Below, piece after piece: positions 53,394 through 64,000 of a DNA stretch of 64,000 nucleotides. The notes under the pieces were generated by a model. That model had not been told where the DNA came from, made no database searches, and saw nothing but the letters and a program-made list of their open reading frames with translations. The translations under genes and the position numbers were made by a program. This DNA is from Hymenobacter piscis. Its GTDB lineage: Bacteria; Bacteroidota; Bacteroidia; Cytophagales; Hymenobacteraceae. The stretch is taken from assembly GCF_018760735.1 (NCBI RefSeq), contig NZ_JAHHZN010000001.1, positions 310,001 through 374,000 of the forward strand. The letters run 5' to 3'. The number at the start of each line of letters is the position of its first letter. Positions within the stretch are counted from its first letter, which is position 1.

Positions 53394-53489
53394 AGCTTCG
53401 TTGTTTGTGCTTAGTGCATAGAAAAGCCTGTCATCCGTTACTTGGATGACAGGCTTTTCTATGCACTAAGCACAAACAACGAAGCTCTA
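53391..53489. repeat. Perfect 46-bp hairpin filling the icd / manC gap
   Basis: Arms 53391-53436 and 53444-53489 are complementary over all 46 bases, loop GTTACTT (7 bases). The left arm begins with the icd stop codon TAG; the right arm ends 4 bases before the manC stop. No sequence similarity to the other hairpins of this window except for position and shape. Confidence 0.95.
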
Positions 53490-53493
53490 AAAC

Positions 53494-54621
53494 CTAATTG
53501 TACCCCACGCCCTTCTTCGATTTCACGTCGGCCACGAAATCCTTGACGCGCTGCTCCTCAGTGCGCTTGCAGATGAGCAGCACGTTGTCGTACTCGGCCA
53601 CGATGTAGCCGTCGAGGCCCTGCACGACGACCAGACGGTCGGAGGGCGTTTTGATGACGCACTCCTTGGTGTCGTACAGCAGGGCGTTGCCGTCCACCAC
53701 GTTCTCGTCGGCGTCGTGGTGGCCCATGCGGTGCAGGGAGTCCCAGGTACCCAGGTCGCTCCACCCGAAGTCGGCGGGCAGCACGTACACGTTGTCGGCC
53801 TTTTCCATCACGCCGTAGTCGATGCTGATGTTGCGGCACAGGCTGTAGGCCCGGGAGATGAACTCTTCCTCCCGGGGCGTACCCAACTGGTCGGCACCCT
53901 CGTCGAAGACCTCGGCAATGTCGCTCAGGTAGTGGTGGAAGGCCTGCACGATGGCATCGGCCCGCCACACGAACAGACCGGAATTCCAGAGGAACTCCCC
54001 GCTGTTCACGAACATCTGGGCCAGCTCCAGATTGGGCTTTTCGGTAAAGGTTTTCACCTTGCGCAGCTCCGGCGGGAAGGCCCCGTCTTCGTGCCCGGGC
54101 ATGGTTTGCACGTCCTGGGCTTTCACGGCATCATCGAGAAACTGGATGTAGCCGTAGCCGGTATCGGGGCGGGAAGGCTGAATGCCGAGCGTGATGAGCA
54201 CGTTGTGGGTGCGGGCCCCGTCGAGGGCGGTGCGGATGGCGGCGCGAAAATTCTCCTCGTGCATCACGGCGTGGTCGGCGGGCGTCACCACAATCACGGC
54301 CTCGGGGTCGAGGCGGGCAATGCGGTAGCTGGCGTAGGCAATGCAGGGCGCCGTGTTGCGGCCGATGGGCTCGCCCAGAATCTGGTCGGCGGCCAGCTCG
54401 GGCAGGTGCTGGTGCACGAGCTCCATATAGTCGCGGTTGGTCACCACGAACACGTTCTCGGGCGGGCAGATGCCCCGGAACCGGTCGACGGTGAGCTGGA
54501 GCATGGAGCGGCCCAGACCCAGCACATCGTGAAACTGTTTGGGATGATGCGTGCGGCTGAAGGGCCAGAAGCGGCTGCCAATGCCACCGGCCATGACCAC
54601 CAGGTAGGTATGTTGTTCCAT
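53494..54621 (-). CDS. manC: Mannose-1-phosphate guanylyltransferase
   Basis: A 375-residue nucleotidyltransferase that makes GDP-mannose from mannose-1-phosphate and GTP, for polysaccharides and fucose derivatives. The signature MAGGIGSRFWPFSRTHHPKQF (GxGxRxWPxS..xPKQ, about residues 10-30) is followed by EPIGRNTAPCIAYA (about 87) and FTEKPNLELAQMFVNSGEFLWNSGLFVWR (about 203). The C-terminal phosphomannose isomerase domain of bifunctional ManC is absent (monofunctional). Start ATG 54619-54621. Separated from the kdsD gene on its upstream side by an AT-rich 190 bases. Confidence 0.93.
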   Translation of the reverse strand: MEQHTYLVVMAGGIGSRFWPFSRTHHPKQFHDVLGLGRSMLQLTVDRFRGICPPENVFVVTNRDYMELVHQHLPELAADQILGEPIGRNTAPCIAYASYRIARLDPEAVIVVTPADHAVMHEENFRAAIRTALDGARTHNVLITLGIQPSRPDTGYGYIQFLDDAVKAQDVQTMPGHEDGAFPPELRKVKTFTEKPNLELAQMFVNSGEFLWNSGLFVWRADAIVQAFHHYLSDIAEVFDEGADQLGTPREEEFISRAYSLCRNISIDYGVMEKADNVYVLPADFGWSDLGTWDSLHRMGHHDADENVVDGNALLYDTKECVIKTPSDRLVVVQGLDGYIVAEYDNVLLICKRTEEQRVKDFVADVKSKKGVGYN

Positions 54622-54809
54622 GAGCGCCAAACCAGATATTGCTGCGTGAGAGAGAAAGCGCACGGACCATCGACGGCGGTGCGTCTTGGCCACGTTCACC
54701 CAAGGTACGGAAGTAGAATTTCTACTGAATCAGAAAAGTCAAACCTACAAAAATTCTGATTTATATAACAATTTTACTAATTATTTTAACTTAAATAACT
54801 TCACACTCC

Positions 54810-55787
54810 TTACACTAGCCCTTCTCGCAGCAAATCGTGCAGATGAATAAAGCCGTTGAAGCGGCCGGCCTCCGTGACCAGCAGCTGGGTGATGTTGCGG
54901 GCCTGCATCCGGGCCAGGGCCTCCACGGCGAAGTCGTCCACGTCCACCGTCACGGGATTGGGCGTGAGAATGTCCCGGGCCCGCACACTCTGCAGCCGGC
55001 CCTCGTAGGTGGTCAGCATGCGGCGCAGGTCCCCGTCGGTGATGATGCCGACCAGGGCCCCACCTTCGGCCAGCACGGCCGTGGCGCCCAGGCGCTTGCC
55101 TGATATTTCGAGAATGATGTCCTTGAGCGGGGCCGAGTCCGCAACCTGGGGCTGCTGGTTCTGACGGCTCAGGTCGCCTACTTTCAGGTAAAGCTGCTTG
55201 CCCAGGGTGCCGCCGGGGTGCAGGTGGGCAAAATCCTGGCGCGAGAACTCCCGGCTTTCGAGCAGGCACACGGCCAGCGCGTCGCCCAGGGCCAGGGCGG
55301 CGGTGGTGCTGGTGGTGGGCGCCAGGTTGTGGGGGCAGGCTTCGCTGGCCACGGGGGCGTGCAGGATGTAGTCGGCCTGCTGGGCCAGGTAAGAGTCGGC
55401 GTTGCTCACCAGGGCCGCCAGGGGCACGCCCTTGCGCTTGAGCAGGGGCACGAGTACCTTGATTTCGGGCGTATCGCCCGATTTGCTGATGGCAATGACG
55501 AAGTCGCCGGCCTGAATCATGCCCAGGTCGCCGTGGATGGCGTCGGCGGCGTGCATGAACAGGGCGGGCGTGCCGGTGGAGTTGAAGGTGGCCACCATTT
55601 TGCCCGCGATGTGGGCGCTCTTGCCGATGCCCGTGACCACCACCCGACCGCGCAGGGTGAGGATGGCTTCTACGCATTGTGCAAAGTCGGGCCGCTCGTC
55701 GAGGGCCGCGGCTACGCCTTGGATGGCTTCCGCTTCCTGCTGAAGCACATTTTTTGCGAGCAAGTTGAGTTCGGTATGCGGTTTCAA
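54810..55787 (-). CDS. kdsD: D-arabinose-5-phosphate isomerase (KdsD/KpsF)
   Basis: A 325-residue cytoplasmic isomerase of the Kdo pathway. SIS domain (about residues 38-175) with VVTGIGKSAHIAGKM, GDLGMIQAGDFVIAISKSGDTPE; then HPGGTLGKQL and two CBS domains (about 210-325, GIITDGDLRRML and FNGFIHLHDLLREGL). The product is ribulose-5-P to arabinose-5-P for KDO in lipopolysaccharide, in line with lpxH elsewhere in the window. Divergent from recQ with 168 bases between; this gene pair recurs in Bacteroidota. Confidence 0.95.
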   Translation of the reverse strand: MKPHTELNLLAKNVLQQEAEAIQGVAAALDERPDFAQCVEAILTLRGRVVVTGIGKSAHIAGKMVATFNSTGTPALFMHAADAIHGDLGMIQAGDFVIAISKSGDTPEIKVLVPLLKRKGVPLAALVSNADSYLAQQADYILHAPVASEACPHNLAPTTSTTAALALGDALAVCLLESREFSRQDFAHLHPGGTLGKQLYLKVGDLSRQNQQPQVADSAPLKDIILEISGKRLGATAVLAEGGALVGIITDGDLRRMLTTYEGRLQSVRARDILTPNPVTVDVDDFAVEALARMQARNITQLLVTEAGRFNGFIHLHDLLREGLV

Positions 55788-55955
55788 TCTAAATTTGGTA
55801 TTGTGTTTCGAAAGTGAAGCCGCCAGCAGCGCCCCTGACTCCGGTCAGCGGCCCGCTCCTAACTTCTTCGCTGCGAATACTATAAAATCCTTAGATTGAG
55901 TCTAGCGACCCCTACGGGTGGCCGCCCAATCTACCAACCAATTGAGCAAGTGAGG

Positions 55956-58160
<2,205 letters not shown>

Positions 58161-58185
58161 GGGTTAGAACCTGACCCGTAATCGA

Positions 58186-58896
58186 TTATAGCCATACGTG
58201 ATACACCAATTCCTCATGTTCCAGCACGAAACCTTCGCGGTGATAGAGGCGGCAGGCGGGATTAGTAGCCTGGGTCACAAGCTGAACTGCGGTGTGGCCC
58301 GCCGCGGCCGCCCGGCAACGGGCCGCTTCAATAAAGGCGGCCCCGATGCCCTGCCCCCGGCTGGCGGCTTCCACGGCCATAAGCTCCATTGCTGTGCGCT
58401 GGTTCTTTTCCCTCAGCGTCAGAAAACCCAGGGGCACCGGGCTGGAAGCGGGTTGGTAAAGCAGCACTTCCTGCCCTGATTCGCCGCGCAGTGCCTGGCC
58501 CAGCCACAACTCGTACAGCCGCGGGCATACCGTGGGGGCAAAGTGGGGATCCTGCTGAAAGCGCGAATAGGTCCCGGCCTGAGGAGCCAGCGCCCGTAGG
58601 GCGGGGCTGTAAGTGCGGGTGGGCCGGATACTTGCCGGCAACCTGGTGGGTTGCCCCGGCAGTACTGGAAGCCGGAGCCGGACTTTGCGGTCGGCTAGCA
58701 CGGCCTGGGGGCACTCCTGCAAGGCTGCCGCGGCCACTGCCCCGGGTGCCACAAAGCAGTAGAGCAGGCGGTAGCCCTGGGCTCGGGCCCGGAGGAGCAG
58801 GTCGGTGAGGCCGGCGTTCGACCAATCCGCATTCTGGACATTCGCCACGGGAAAGCCCAAAAAATCGGAGTCCCAGGGTAAGGGCTGCAGGAGCAC
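58186..58896 (-). CDS. GNAT acetyltransferase, WecD-like
   Basis: About 236 residues. The N-terminal block LLQPLPWDSDFLGFPVANV is typical of WecD/RffC-type GNATs. The GNAT core lies at the C-terminus (TAMELMAVEAASRGQGIGAAFIEAARCRAAAAGHTAVQLVTQATNPACRLYHREGFV); acetyl-CoA motif A is SRGQGIGAAF. WecD acetylates dTDP-fucosamine for glycan synthesis; the substrate here is unknown. No ATG lies near the start. GTG at 58942-58944 is possible, but it lies in the base of a strong hairpin, so GTG 58894-58896 or TTG 58902 is likelier. Confidence 0.75.
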   Translation of the reverse strand: MLLQPLPWDSDFLGFPVANVQNADWSNAGLTDLLLRARAQGYRLLYCFVAPGAVAAAALQECPQAVLADRKVRLRLPVLPGQPTRLPASIRPTRTYSPALRALAPQAGTYSRFQQDPHFAPTVCPRLYELWLGQALRGESGQEVLLYQPASSPVPLGFLTLREKNQRTAMELMAVEAASRGQGIGAAFIEAARCRAAAAGHTAVQLVTQATNPACRLYHREGFVLEHEELVYHVWL

Positions 58897-58942
58897 GGGC
58901 AAGCAGGTTAGAGAAGCGGAAGCAGCAATAGTGCAGGTAAAC

Positions 58943-58981
58943 ACACGGAAGCCCGCAGCTGCTGGCCGCGGGCTTCCGTGT
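58943..58981. terminator. Strong hairpin between bacilliredoxin and GNAT genes
   Basis: The 14-bp stem ACACGGAAGCCCGC / GCGGGCTTCCGTGT around an 11-base loop lies behind the bacilliredoxin stop and ahead of the GNAT start on the minus strand. A short T-rich stretch follows on the minus strand. Confidence 0.75.
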
Positions 58982-59010
58982 TCAGGGACAGCAGTACATT
59001 ATACTACTGC

Positions 59011-59433
59011 CTAGCAGTACTCTTCAAAAGCGCCCTGCAGGTTGTTGACGATGCGCATCAGGTCGTTGCCTTCGATGTGGTAGCGCTCAATCATGTGCAC
59101 CAGCTCGCCGTCCTTGAACAGGGCAATGCAGGGGCTGCTGGGCGGGTAGGGCAGCATGTGTTCCCGGGCCTTGGCTACGGCTTCGGTTTCCATACCGGCA
59201 AAGACGGTCACCAGTTTGGCGGGCTTCTTATCGGAGCTGGAAACGGCCATTTTCAGGGCCGGCCGCGCTTTGGCAGCGGCGCAGCCACACACCGAATTCA
59301 CGGCCACCAGAACGGTGCCGCTGTCGGCGGTGAGGGCGCTGTCAACTTCTTCGGGGGTCATGAGTTGCTCGAAACCAGCCTCGGTGAGGTCCTGGCGGAT
59401 GGGCGCAACCATGTATTCGGGATAGGTGGCCAT
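59011..59433 (-). CDS. Bacilliredoxin of the BrxA/BrxB (YphP/YqiW) family
   Basis: A 140-residue thioredoxin-fold protein. The hallmark CGC motif is NSVCGCAAAKARP (about residues 47-59). Bacilliredoxins remove bacillithiol from proteins in Firmicutes; many Bacteroidota also make bacillithiol, so the role would be the same. MATYPEYMVAPIRQDLTEAGF and CIALFKDGELVHMIERYHIEG are the conserved ends. Start ATG 59431-59433. Confidence 0.95.
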   Translation of the reverse strand: MATYPEYMVAPIRQDLTEAGFEQLMTPEEVDSALTADSGTVLVAVNSVCGCAAAKARPALKMAVSSSDKKPAKLVTVFAGMETEAVAKAREHMLPYPPSSPCIALFKDGELVHMIERYHIEGNDLMRIVNNLQGAFEEYC

Positions 59434-59600
59434 AGGTGAAAGCTAGGCGTTAAAAAATGTACTTCTCGGCGGACACGTTGTCCGGCGGCGACGTAAAATT
59501 ACGCAACTGCTGCTGCATCGTCGCCAACAATAGCTGAAACCCCGGCTGGCCGGCAGAAGTTTACTCGTTGATATTCTTCCGCACCTCTCCCCTCGGTTAT

Positions 59601-59894
59601 ATGACCTACGCTGCCTTCCTCGATTCCCAAACCCAGCCCGACGCTCCCGCTGGCCTGTCGGCCCTGCTCGAAGCCCTCTGGTACGCCGGCCGCGACGAGT
59701 GGCATAAGGCCCACGCTATTGCCCAGCAGCACGAAGATGTCCCCCTTTTCGACTGGCTGCACGCCTTTCTGCACCGCCAGCAGGGCGACGCCGACAATGC
59801 CGCCTATTGGTACCAACGGGCCAACCGGCCGGTTTTCGCGGGCTCGTTGCGCCACGAGTGGCAGGAACTGGTACGCACCCAGCTGCCGGAGTAA
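59601..59894 (+). CDS. Small conserved helical protein
   Basis: A 97-residue protein, rich in Ala, Trp, His and Glu (ALLEALWYAGRDEWHKAHAIAQQHEDVPLFDWLHAFLHRQQGDADNAAYWYQRANRPV). The repeated helix-turn-helix pattern resembles one or two TPR-like hairpins. No signal peptide; cytoplasmic. ATG 59601, not the in-frame TTG 59568. Function unknown. Confidence 0.65.
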   Translation: MTYAAFLDSQTQPDAPAGLSALLEALWYAGRDEWHKAHAIAQQHEDVPLFDWLHAFLHRQQGDADNAAYWYQRANRPVFAGSLRHEWQELVRTQLPE

Positions 59895-60029
59895 CGGGAC
59901 GTAAACCGAAAAACGGAGTCTATTCCATCTTGTCAAAAGACAATACGCAAACTTATTGAGCCGACGGAGGCCGCCGATTCAGCAAATAAATTTACATTTA
60001 TCCCGCGCCTCTCAAACCGGCGGGATACG

Positions 60030-61094
60030 ATGCGAAAGACTGTTCTCCTCTCCCTTAGTATACTGTTGAGCGCGGCTGCGGCCCAGGCTCAGGTAGATTC
60101 CGTGCGGGCCTCCACCCTGCCGCCCGACCAGCAGGCCGAGCGCCTCTACAACAGCGGAGTGGCCAAATTCAACCAGAAAAGCTACCGCGCAGCCCTGCTC
60201 GATTTCGATAAGGCCCTGACCGTGAAGCCCGATTTCGCCAAGGCCTACTACAACCGGGCGGCCGTGCGCTACGAGCTCAAGGAATATCAGCCGGCCGTGC
60301 AGGACTATAACCAGGCCCTGCGCATCGACCCCAATACGTTTACGCCCTACTTCGGGCGGGCCCAGGCTGAGGAGGCCCTGAAGCAGACCGAGGAAGCGGA
60401 GCGCGACTACGGCAAGGCCGCCGAGCTGAAGGCCGATTACGCCCCCGCCTGGTACTACCGCGGCGCCCTGCGCTTCGAGCGGGCCGATTACGCGGGCGCC
60501 AAGGCTGATTTCGACGCCGCCCTCAAGGCCGACCCCGCCTACGCCTACGCCTGGCACGACCGGGCCAGCACGCAGCGCCAGCTGGGCAACCTGCCCGCCG
60601 CCATCCAGGACTACACCCAGGCCCTCAAGCTGCAGCCCGAGCTGCTGCCGGCCCTGCTCAACCGGGCCGGTACCCGCCGCCGCGCCGGCGACCTGAAAGG
60701 GGCCTTGCAGGACTACAACGACTACCTGAGCAAAAAGCAGGACAACGCCCTGGCCTACACCAACCGCGGCGCCGCCCGCTACGAGCAAGGTGATTACAAG
60801 GGCGCCGCCGAGGATTTTGGCAAGGCCGTGGAGCTGGATCCGGGCTACGCCTTTGCCTGGAACAACCGCGCCGCCGCCTACCTCAAGCTCGAAGACTACC
60901 CGAAGGCTGAAGCCGATGCCAGCAAAGCCATCAGCCTGAGCAAGGAGTACGCCGAGGCCTACCTCAACCGGGGCCACGCCCGCGAAATGCTCCGCCAGCC
61001 CGATGCGGCCTGCCAGGACTGGCGCCGGGCCGCTGAGCTGGGCCTGGAAGTGGGTCTGACCCACGCGGCCAACTCCGGCTGCGGCGCCGAGTAA
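60030..61094 (+). CDS. Secreted TPR-repeat protein
   Basis: A 354-residue protein. Signal peptide MRKTVLLSLSILLSAAAAQA. About eight to nine TPR units follow with the consensus ..AxYNRAxxRYELKEYQPAVQDYNQALRIDPN (from residue 40) to YAEAYLNRGHAREMLRQPDAACQDWRRAAELG (about 305-340). TPR proteins are scaffolds; it is placed just before an OmpA/TPR protein in the same direction (98-base gap), so both may act in envelope assembly. The last unit ends with a Cys (ANSGCGAE). Confidence 0.85.
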   Translation: MRKTVLLSLSILLSAAAAQAQVDSVRASTLPPDQQAERLYNSGVAKFNQKSYRAALLDFDKALTVKPDFAKAYYNRAAVRYELKEYQPAVQDYNQALRIDPNTFTPYFGRAQAEEALKQTEEAERDYGKAAELKADYAPAWYYRGALRFERADYAGAKADFDAALKADPAYAYAWHDRASTQRQLGNLPAAIQDYTQALKLQPELLPALLNRAGTRRRAGDLKGALQDYNDYLSKKQDNALAYTNRGAARYEQGDYKGAAEDFGKAVELDPGYAFAWNNRAAAYLKLEDYPKAEADASKAISLSKEYAEAYLNRGHAREMLRQPDAACQDWRRAAELGLEVGLTHAANSGCGAE

Positions 61095-61192
61095 GCCGGC
61101 CCCGGCCGGACAACCGGCGTCCGGTATCCGCCTGATTTTGTTGAAGTTCACCCTGAACGGGCGCGGCCCCGCGCTCCTACCCTGCTACCATC

Positions 61193-63232
61193 ATGCACAA
61201 GTACCTACTCGCCTTTCTGCTACTCACGGCCACGGGAGCTTCGGCCCAGAGCGTGGAGTTCAGCAAAGACCGGTTCGGCAACGACAAGGAGGGCCTCAAA
61301 GCGGCCCAGAAGGCTATCAAGCAGGGCGACGAATTCTACGACATGGACCCGCCCCGCTACGAGCAGGCCCTGCCCCACTACCTGGCAGCCCAGAAGTTCA
61401 ACCCCAGCAACGACCAGCTCAATTTCCGCATCGGCGACTGTTACCTGCATTCGGGCTTCAAGCCCCGGGCCCTGGAATACCTACAGCGGGCCTACCAGCT
61501 CAACCCCGACGTGGACCCGCGCATCCACTACCTGCTGGGCCGGGGCCTGCACCTGAATGCCAAGTGGGACGCGGCCATTGCCGAGTACAAGCGGGCCACC
61601 CCGGCCACCGGCGCCAAAAACACCGCCGGGCTGATACAGGACATCCAGAAGAAAATCCGGGAGTGCGAAAACGGCCGCAAGCTGGCCGCCAAACCCAGCC
61701 GCGTATTCATCGACAATGCCGGGCCGGGGGTGAACTCGCCCTTCCCCGAGTACGGCCCCGTGATTACGGCCGATGAGTCGGTTATCCTGTTTACTTCCCG
61801 CCGGGCCGGCTCCACGGGCGGCAACACCGACCCCGAAACCGGCGGTTTCTTTGAGGACGTGTACCAGAGCACCCGCGAGGGCAAGGATGGCTGGAGCGCC
61901 GCCCAGAACCTGGGCGAAAACATCAACACCGAGGGCCACGACGCGACCGTGGGCCTCGCGCCCGACGGCCAGCGCCTGCTAGTGTACATGGAAGACAACG
62001 GGGGCGACCTGCACGAGGCCAACCTGCGGGGCGTGGAGTGGCGCAAACCCCAGAAGCTGGGCTCCCGCATCAACTCCAAGTACCACGAGTCGTCGGCTTC
62101 CTACACGCCCGACGGGCGCAGCCTCTATTTCGTGAGCGACAAGGAAGGCGGCCTGGGCAGTCGGGATATCTACAAAATTGAGATTGACGGGCGGGGGCCG
62201 GCCCAAAACCTGGGTTCGGTCATCAACACCCAGTACGGCGAGGAGGGCGTGTTCCTGCACCCCGACGGCAAAACGATGTACTTCAGCTCGGAGGGCCACA
62301 ACTCCATGGGCGGCTACGACATCTTCAAATCGGTGTTCGAGAACGGCAAGTGGAGTACGCCCGAAAACCTGGGCTGGCCCATCAACACCCCCGACGACGA
62401 CGTGTTCTTCGTGATTTCGGCCTCGGGTCGGCACGGCTACTACTCCTCCTTCCGCGACGATGGCCTGGGCTCCAAGGACATCTACCAGATTACCTTTCTG
62501 GGGGCCGAAAAACCGCCCGTGCTCAGCCAGGAAGACCAGCTGCTGGCCTCCCGGGTGCAGCCGGTGAAGGAAACCCTGCTGGCCCCGCCGGTAGCCATTG
62601 TGGCCGCCCAGGTGACCATTCTCAAGGGCGTGGTGACGGAGGAAGCCAGCCGGCAGCCCCTGGAAGCCACTATTGATGTAATTGACAACACCCTCAACCA
62701 GGTTATTGCCTCCTTTCAGTCGAATGAGAAATCGGGCCGCTACCTCGTGTCGTTGCCTTCGGGCGTGAACTACGGCATTGTGGTGCGCAAGGAAGGCTAC
62801 CTGTTCCACTCCGAGAACTTCGATCTGCCGGCCGGCTCGGCTTACGCCGAAGTGGTTAAGGACATTGCCCTCAAGAAGCTCGACGTGGGCGTGAAGGTGG
62901 TGCTCAACAACATCTTCTTCGACTTCGACAAGGCCACGCTGCGTAAGGAAAGCACCGGCGAGCTGGAGCGCCTGCTCAAGCTGCTCACCGAAACGCCCGC
63001 CCTGCGCCTCGAAATTTCCGGCCATACCGACAACGTGGGCAAGGCCGAGTACAACAAGGACCTGAGCCAGCGCCGGGCCAAAGCCGTGGTCGATTACCTC
63101 GTGGCCAAGGGCGTGGACAAGGCCCGCCTGACCTTCGCCGGCTACGGCGACACCCAGCCGGTGGCTCCCAACACCAGCAAAACCGGCCGCCAGCTCAACC
63201 GCCGCACCGAATTCAAGGTGACGGGAAAATAG
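61193..63232 (+). CDS. PorE-like TPR/propeller/OmpA envelope protein
   Basis: A 679-residue protein with signal peptide (MHKYLLAFLLLTATGASAQ), N-terminal TPRs (about residues 30-165), WD40/PD40 beta-propeller units with TPDGRSLYFVSDKEGGLGSRDIYKIEI, HPDGKTMYFSSEGHNSMGGYDIF and GRHGYYSSFRDDGLGSKDIYQI (about 175-440), a carboxypeptidase-regulatory-like domain (GVVTEEASRQPLEATIDVID, about 480-570) and a C-terminal OmpA domain (FDFDKATLRKESTGELERL.. ISGHTDNVGKAEYNKDLSQRRAKAVVDYL) with the peptidoglycan-binding Asp and Arg. This is the domain order of the T9SS protein PorE, and also of many Bacteroidota paralogues, so the symbol is not assigned. Confidence 0.9.
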   Translation: MHKYLLAFLLLTATGASAQSVEFSKDRFGNDKEGLKAAQKAIKQGDEFYDMDPPRYEQALPHYLAAQKFNPSNDQLNFRIGDCYLHSGFKPRALEYLQRAYQLNPDVDPRIHYLLGRGLHLNAKWDAAIAEYKRATPATGAKNTAGLIQDIQKKIRECENGRKLAAKPSRVFIDNAGPGVNSPFPEYGPVITADESVILFTSRRAGSTGGNTDPETGGFFEDVYQSTREGKDGWSAAQNLGENINTEGHDATVGLAPDGQRLLVYMEDNGGDLHEANLRGVEWRKPQKLGSRINSKYHESSASYTPDGRSLYFVSDKEGGLGSRDIYKIEIDGRGPAQNLGSVINTQYGEEGVFLHPDGKTMYFSSEGHNSMGGYDIFKSVFENGKWSTPENLGWPINTPDDDVFFVISASGRHGYYSSFRDDGLGSKDIYQITFLGAEKPPVLSQEDQLLASRVQPVKETLLAPPVAIVAAQVTILKGVVTEEASRQPLEATIDVIDNTLNQVIASFQSNEKSGRYLVSLPSGVNYGIVVRKEGYLFHSENFDLPAGSAYAEVVKDIALKKLDVGVKVVLNNIFFDFDKATLRKESTGELERLLKLLTETPALRLEISGHTDNVGKAEYNKDLSQRRAKAVVDYLVAKGVDKARLTFAGYGDTQPVAPNTSKTGRQLNRRTEFKVTGK

Positions 63233-63696
63233 GCTGATGTAACTCCTGTTTTTTTAATATTATTTTAATGATTAATTATTTAAAAAAACAATTCCCGCAT
63301 TCTTGCTGGTTGTCAATTAACGTCCTATACTTGAGCCGTTAACTCTGCAGAAAATACAACCAAGTTTGTACCTACAACTGGAATTCAACAAAAATAGGAT
63401 TCAAAACAAACTTCACATCCACTGGAAGGTCAGTGTTTCTATTTGCTCCTCCAATATCCTATAAGAAATTTCAGTCCATTTGTTATGGAATGGGGAGAAG
63501 AGGGAATACCTGGAAGGGGTCTAAAATAGTCCTACTCCAGGAGTAATGACAACGGGGCATACCGAGTATTTCGGCATGCCCCGTTGTATCATCTCATCAT
63601 TAAATTACGAGAGGGTATAATATGAAGCCTTTTTTCCTCTTATAGCGGTTTCGTGAACGGTTCGGTCGTTTTTATTTAGTCACCGTATGCTCTTTT
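63233..63696. other. AT-rich intergenic region at the IS630 boundary
   Basis: There is no convincing gene in these 464 bases. The first 230 bases are AT-rich (runs of TTTAATATTATTTTAATG). A terminator at 63549-63587 follows the OmpA gene at some distance. From about 63600 the sequence may be the IS left end, but the terminal inverted repeat cannot be confirmed because the right end is outside the window. Confidence 0.5.
63549..63587. terminator. Hairpin terminator in the region before the IS
   Basis: The stem ACAACGGGGCAT / ATGCCCCGTTGT with an inner CCGA / TCGG pair lies about 320 bases behind the OmpA gene. Confidence 0.7.
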
Positions 63697-64000
63697 ATGC
63701 AACCCTACTCGCTTGATTTACGCACCCGCGTGGCCGCCGCCTGTCGCGAACCAAACGCCCGTAAAACCCAGGTCGCTCAACGCTTCGGCGTGAGTCGCTC
63801 GTTTGTGGGCGACCTGTTACGCCGTGAACGGGAAACGGGCTCGTTAGCCCCCAAGCCCGCCAGTGGCGGCCCCGAGCGACGGCTCTCGGCTGATGATCAG
63901 GCCTGGCTGGTGGCCTACGTTGGCCAGCACGCCGACGCCACACTGGCCGAACTGAATCAGGCCTGGCAGACGCATTCGGGCCGCTCAGTCGGCCAAACCT
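63697..64000 (+). mobile_element. IS630-family transposase, N-terminal part, cut by the window edge
   Basis: The reading frame begins at ATG 63697 (an ATG at 63686 is stopped after nine codons) and runs off the right edge after 101 residues. The N-terminal helix-turn-helix MQPYSLDLRTRVAAACREPN, KTQVAQRFGVSRSFVGDLLRRERETGSL and the linker LAPKPASGGPERRLSADDQAWLVAYVGQHADATLAELNQAW are typical of IS630/Tc1-mariner transposases. The DDE catalytic domain is outside. Many such elements use a single ORF or a frameshift; this cannot be seen. Confidence 0.85.

Overview
The window looks like chromosome of a high-GC member of the Bacteroidota, most probably Hymenobacter or a close relative (Cytophagales). 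The evidence is internal. There are type IX secretion (T9SS) C-terminal sorting domains on three proteins, GldH beside the PSP1/RicT protein, a DUF2723 (GT117-type) membrane protein, a GWxTD protein, LVIVD-repeat lipoproteins, several Bacteroidota-type -7 elements (TAnnTTTG), almost no Shine-Dalgarno sequences, and a strongly GC-biased third codon position. Assignment to genus is inference.

Layout. 1-560: truncated, lower-GC tyrosine recombinase entering from the left edge, beside a terminator that no longer has a gene. 0.97-3.8 kb: ferredoxin reductase and [2Fe-2S] ferredoxin, then two secreted proteins. 4-10.3 kb: giant alpha-2-macroglobulin-like protein carrying an in-frame palindromic repeat. 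10.5-16.5 kb: DinB-like protein, ComEA-like HhH protein, PAP2 phosphatase, secreted proteins and a very disordered protein. 16.7-19.1 kb: cold-shock protein and the ricT-gldH pair. 19.4-23.1 kb: M57-type metalloprotease lipoprotein and an S8 peptidase with a T9SS signal. 23.3-29.3 kb: cluster rsfS-ftsH-lutC-lpxH-propeller, with birA divergent. 29.5-38.5 kb: T9SS cargo, GT117-like protein, ArsM, 2-hydroxyacid dehydrogenase, three-gene LVIVD/outer-membrane operon, small membrane protein. 38.6-41.2 kb: HipA-like kinase with DUF3037, and a secreted esterase. 41.3-45.4 kb: sugar kinase, DUF808, mini membrane protein, NUDIX, YefM/YoeB toxin-antitoxin and an AT-rich orphan gene. 45.4-58.9 kb: mainly housekeeping genes (clpB, DoxX pair, GWxTD protein, rlmB-like, icd, manC, kdsD, recQ, GNAT). 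59-63.2 kb: bacilliredoxin, TPR protein and a PorE-like OmpA protein. 63.7 kb to the end: the start of an IS630-type transposase.

The most unusual feature is not a gene. Many intergenic gaps are filled by very long, often near-perfect hairpins or by tandem 7-, 8- or 15-nt repeats that start at the stop codon. Their primary sequences are unrelated (heptads containing TAG or TAA, octads containing TGA, a CAGTTGT heptad, a CCGAGC..GACGTTG element, a unique 46-bp stem), but they occupy the same position and have the same architecture. In two convergent pairs the stem base contains a stop codon; in one it contains both. One copy of the CAGTTGT type lies in frame inside the macroglobulin gene. I regard this as the best candidate for an undescribed genome-organising or transcript-end system in the window.
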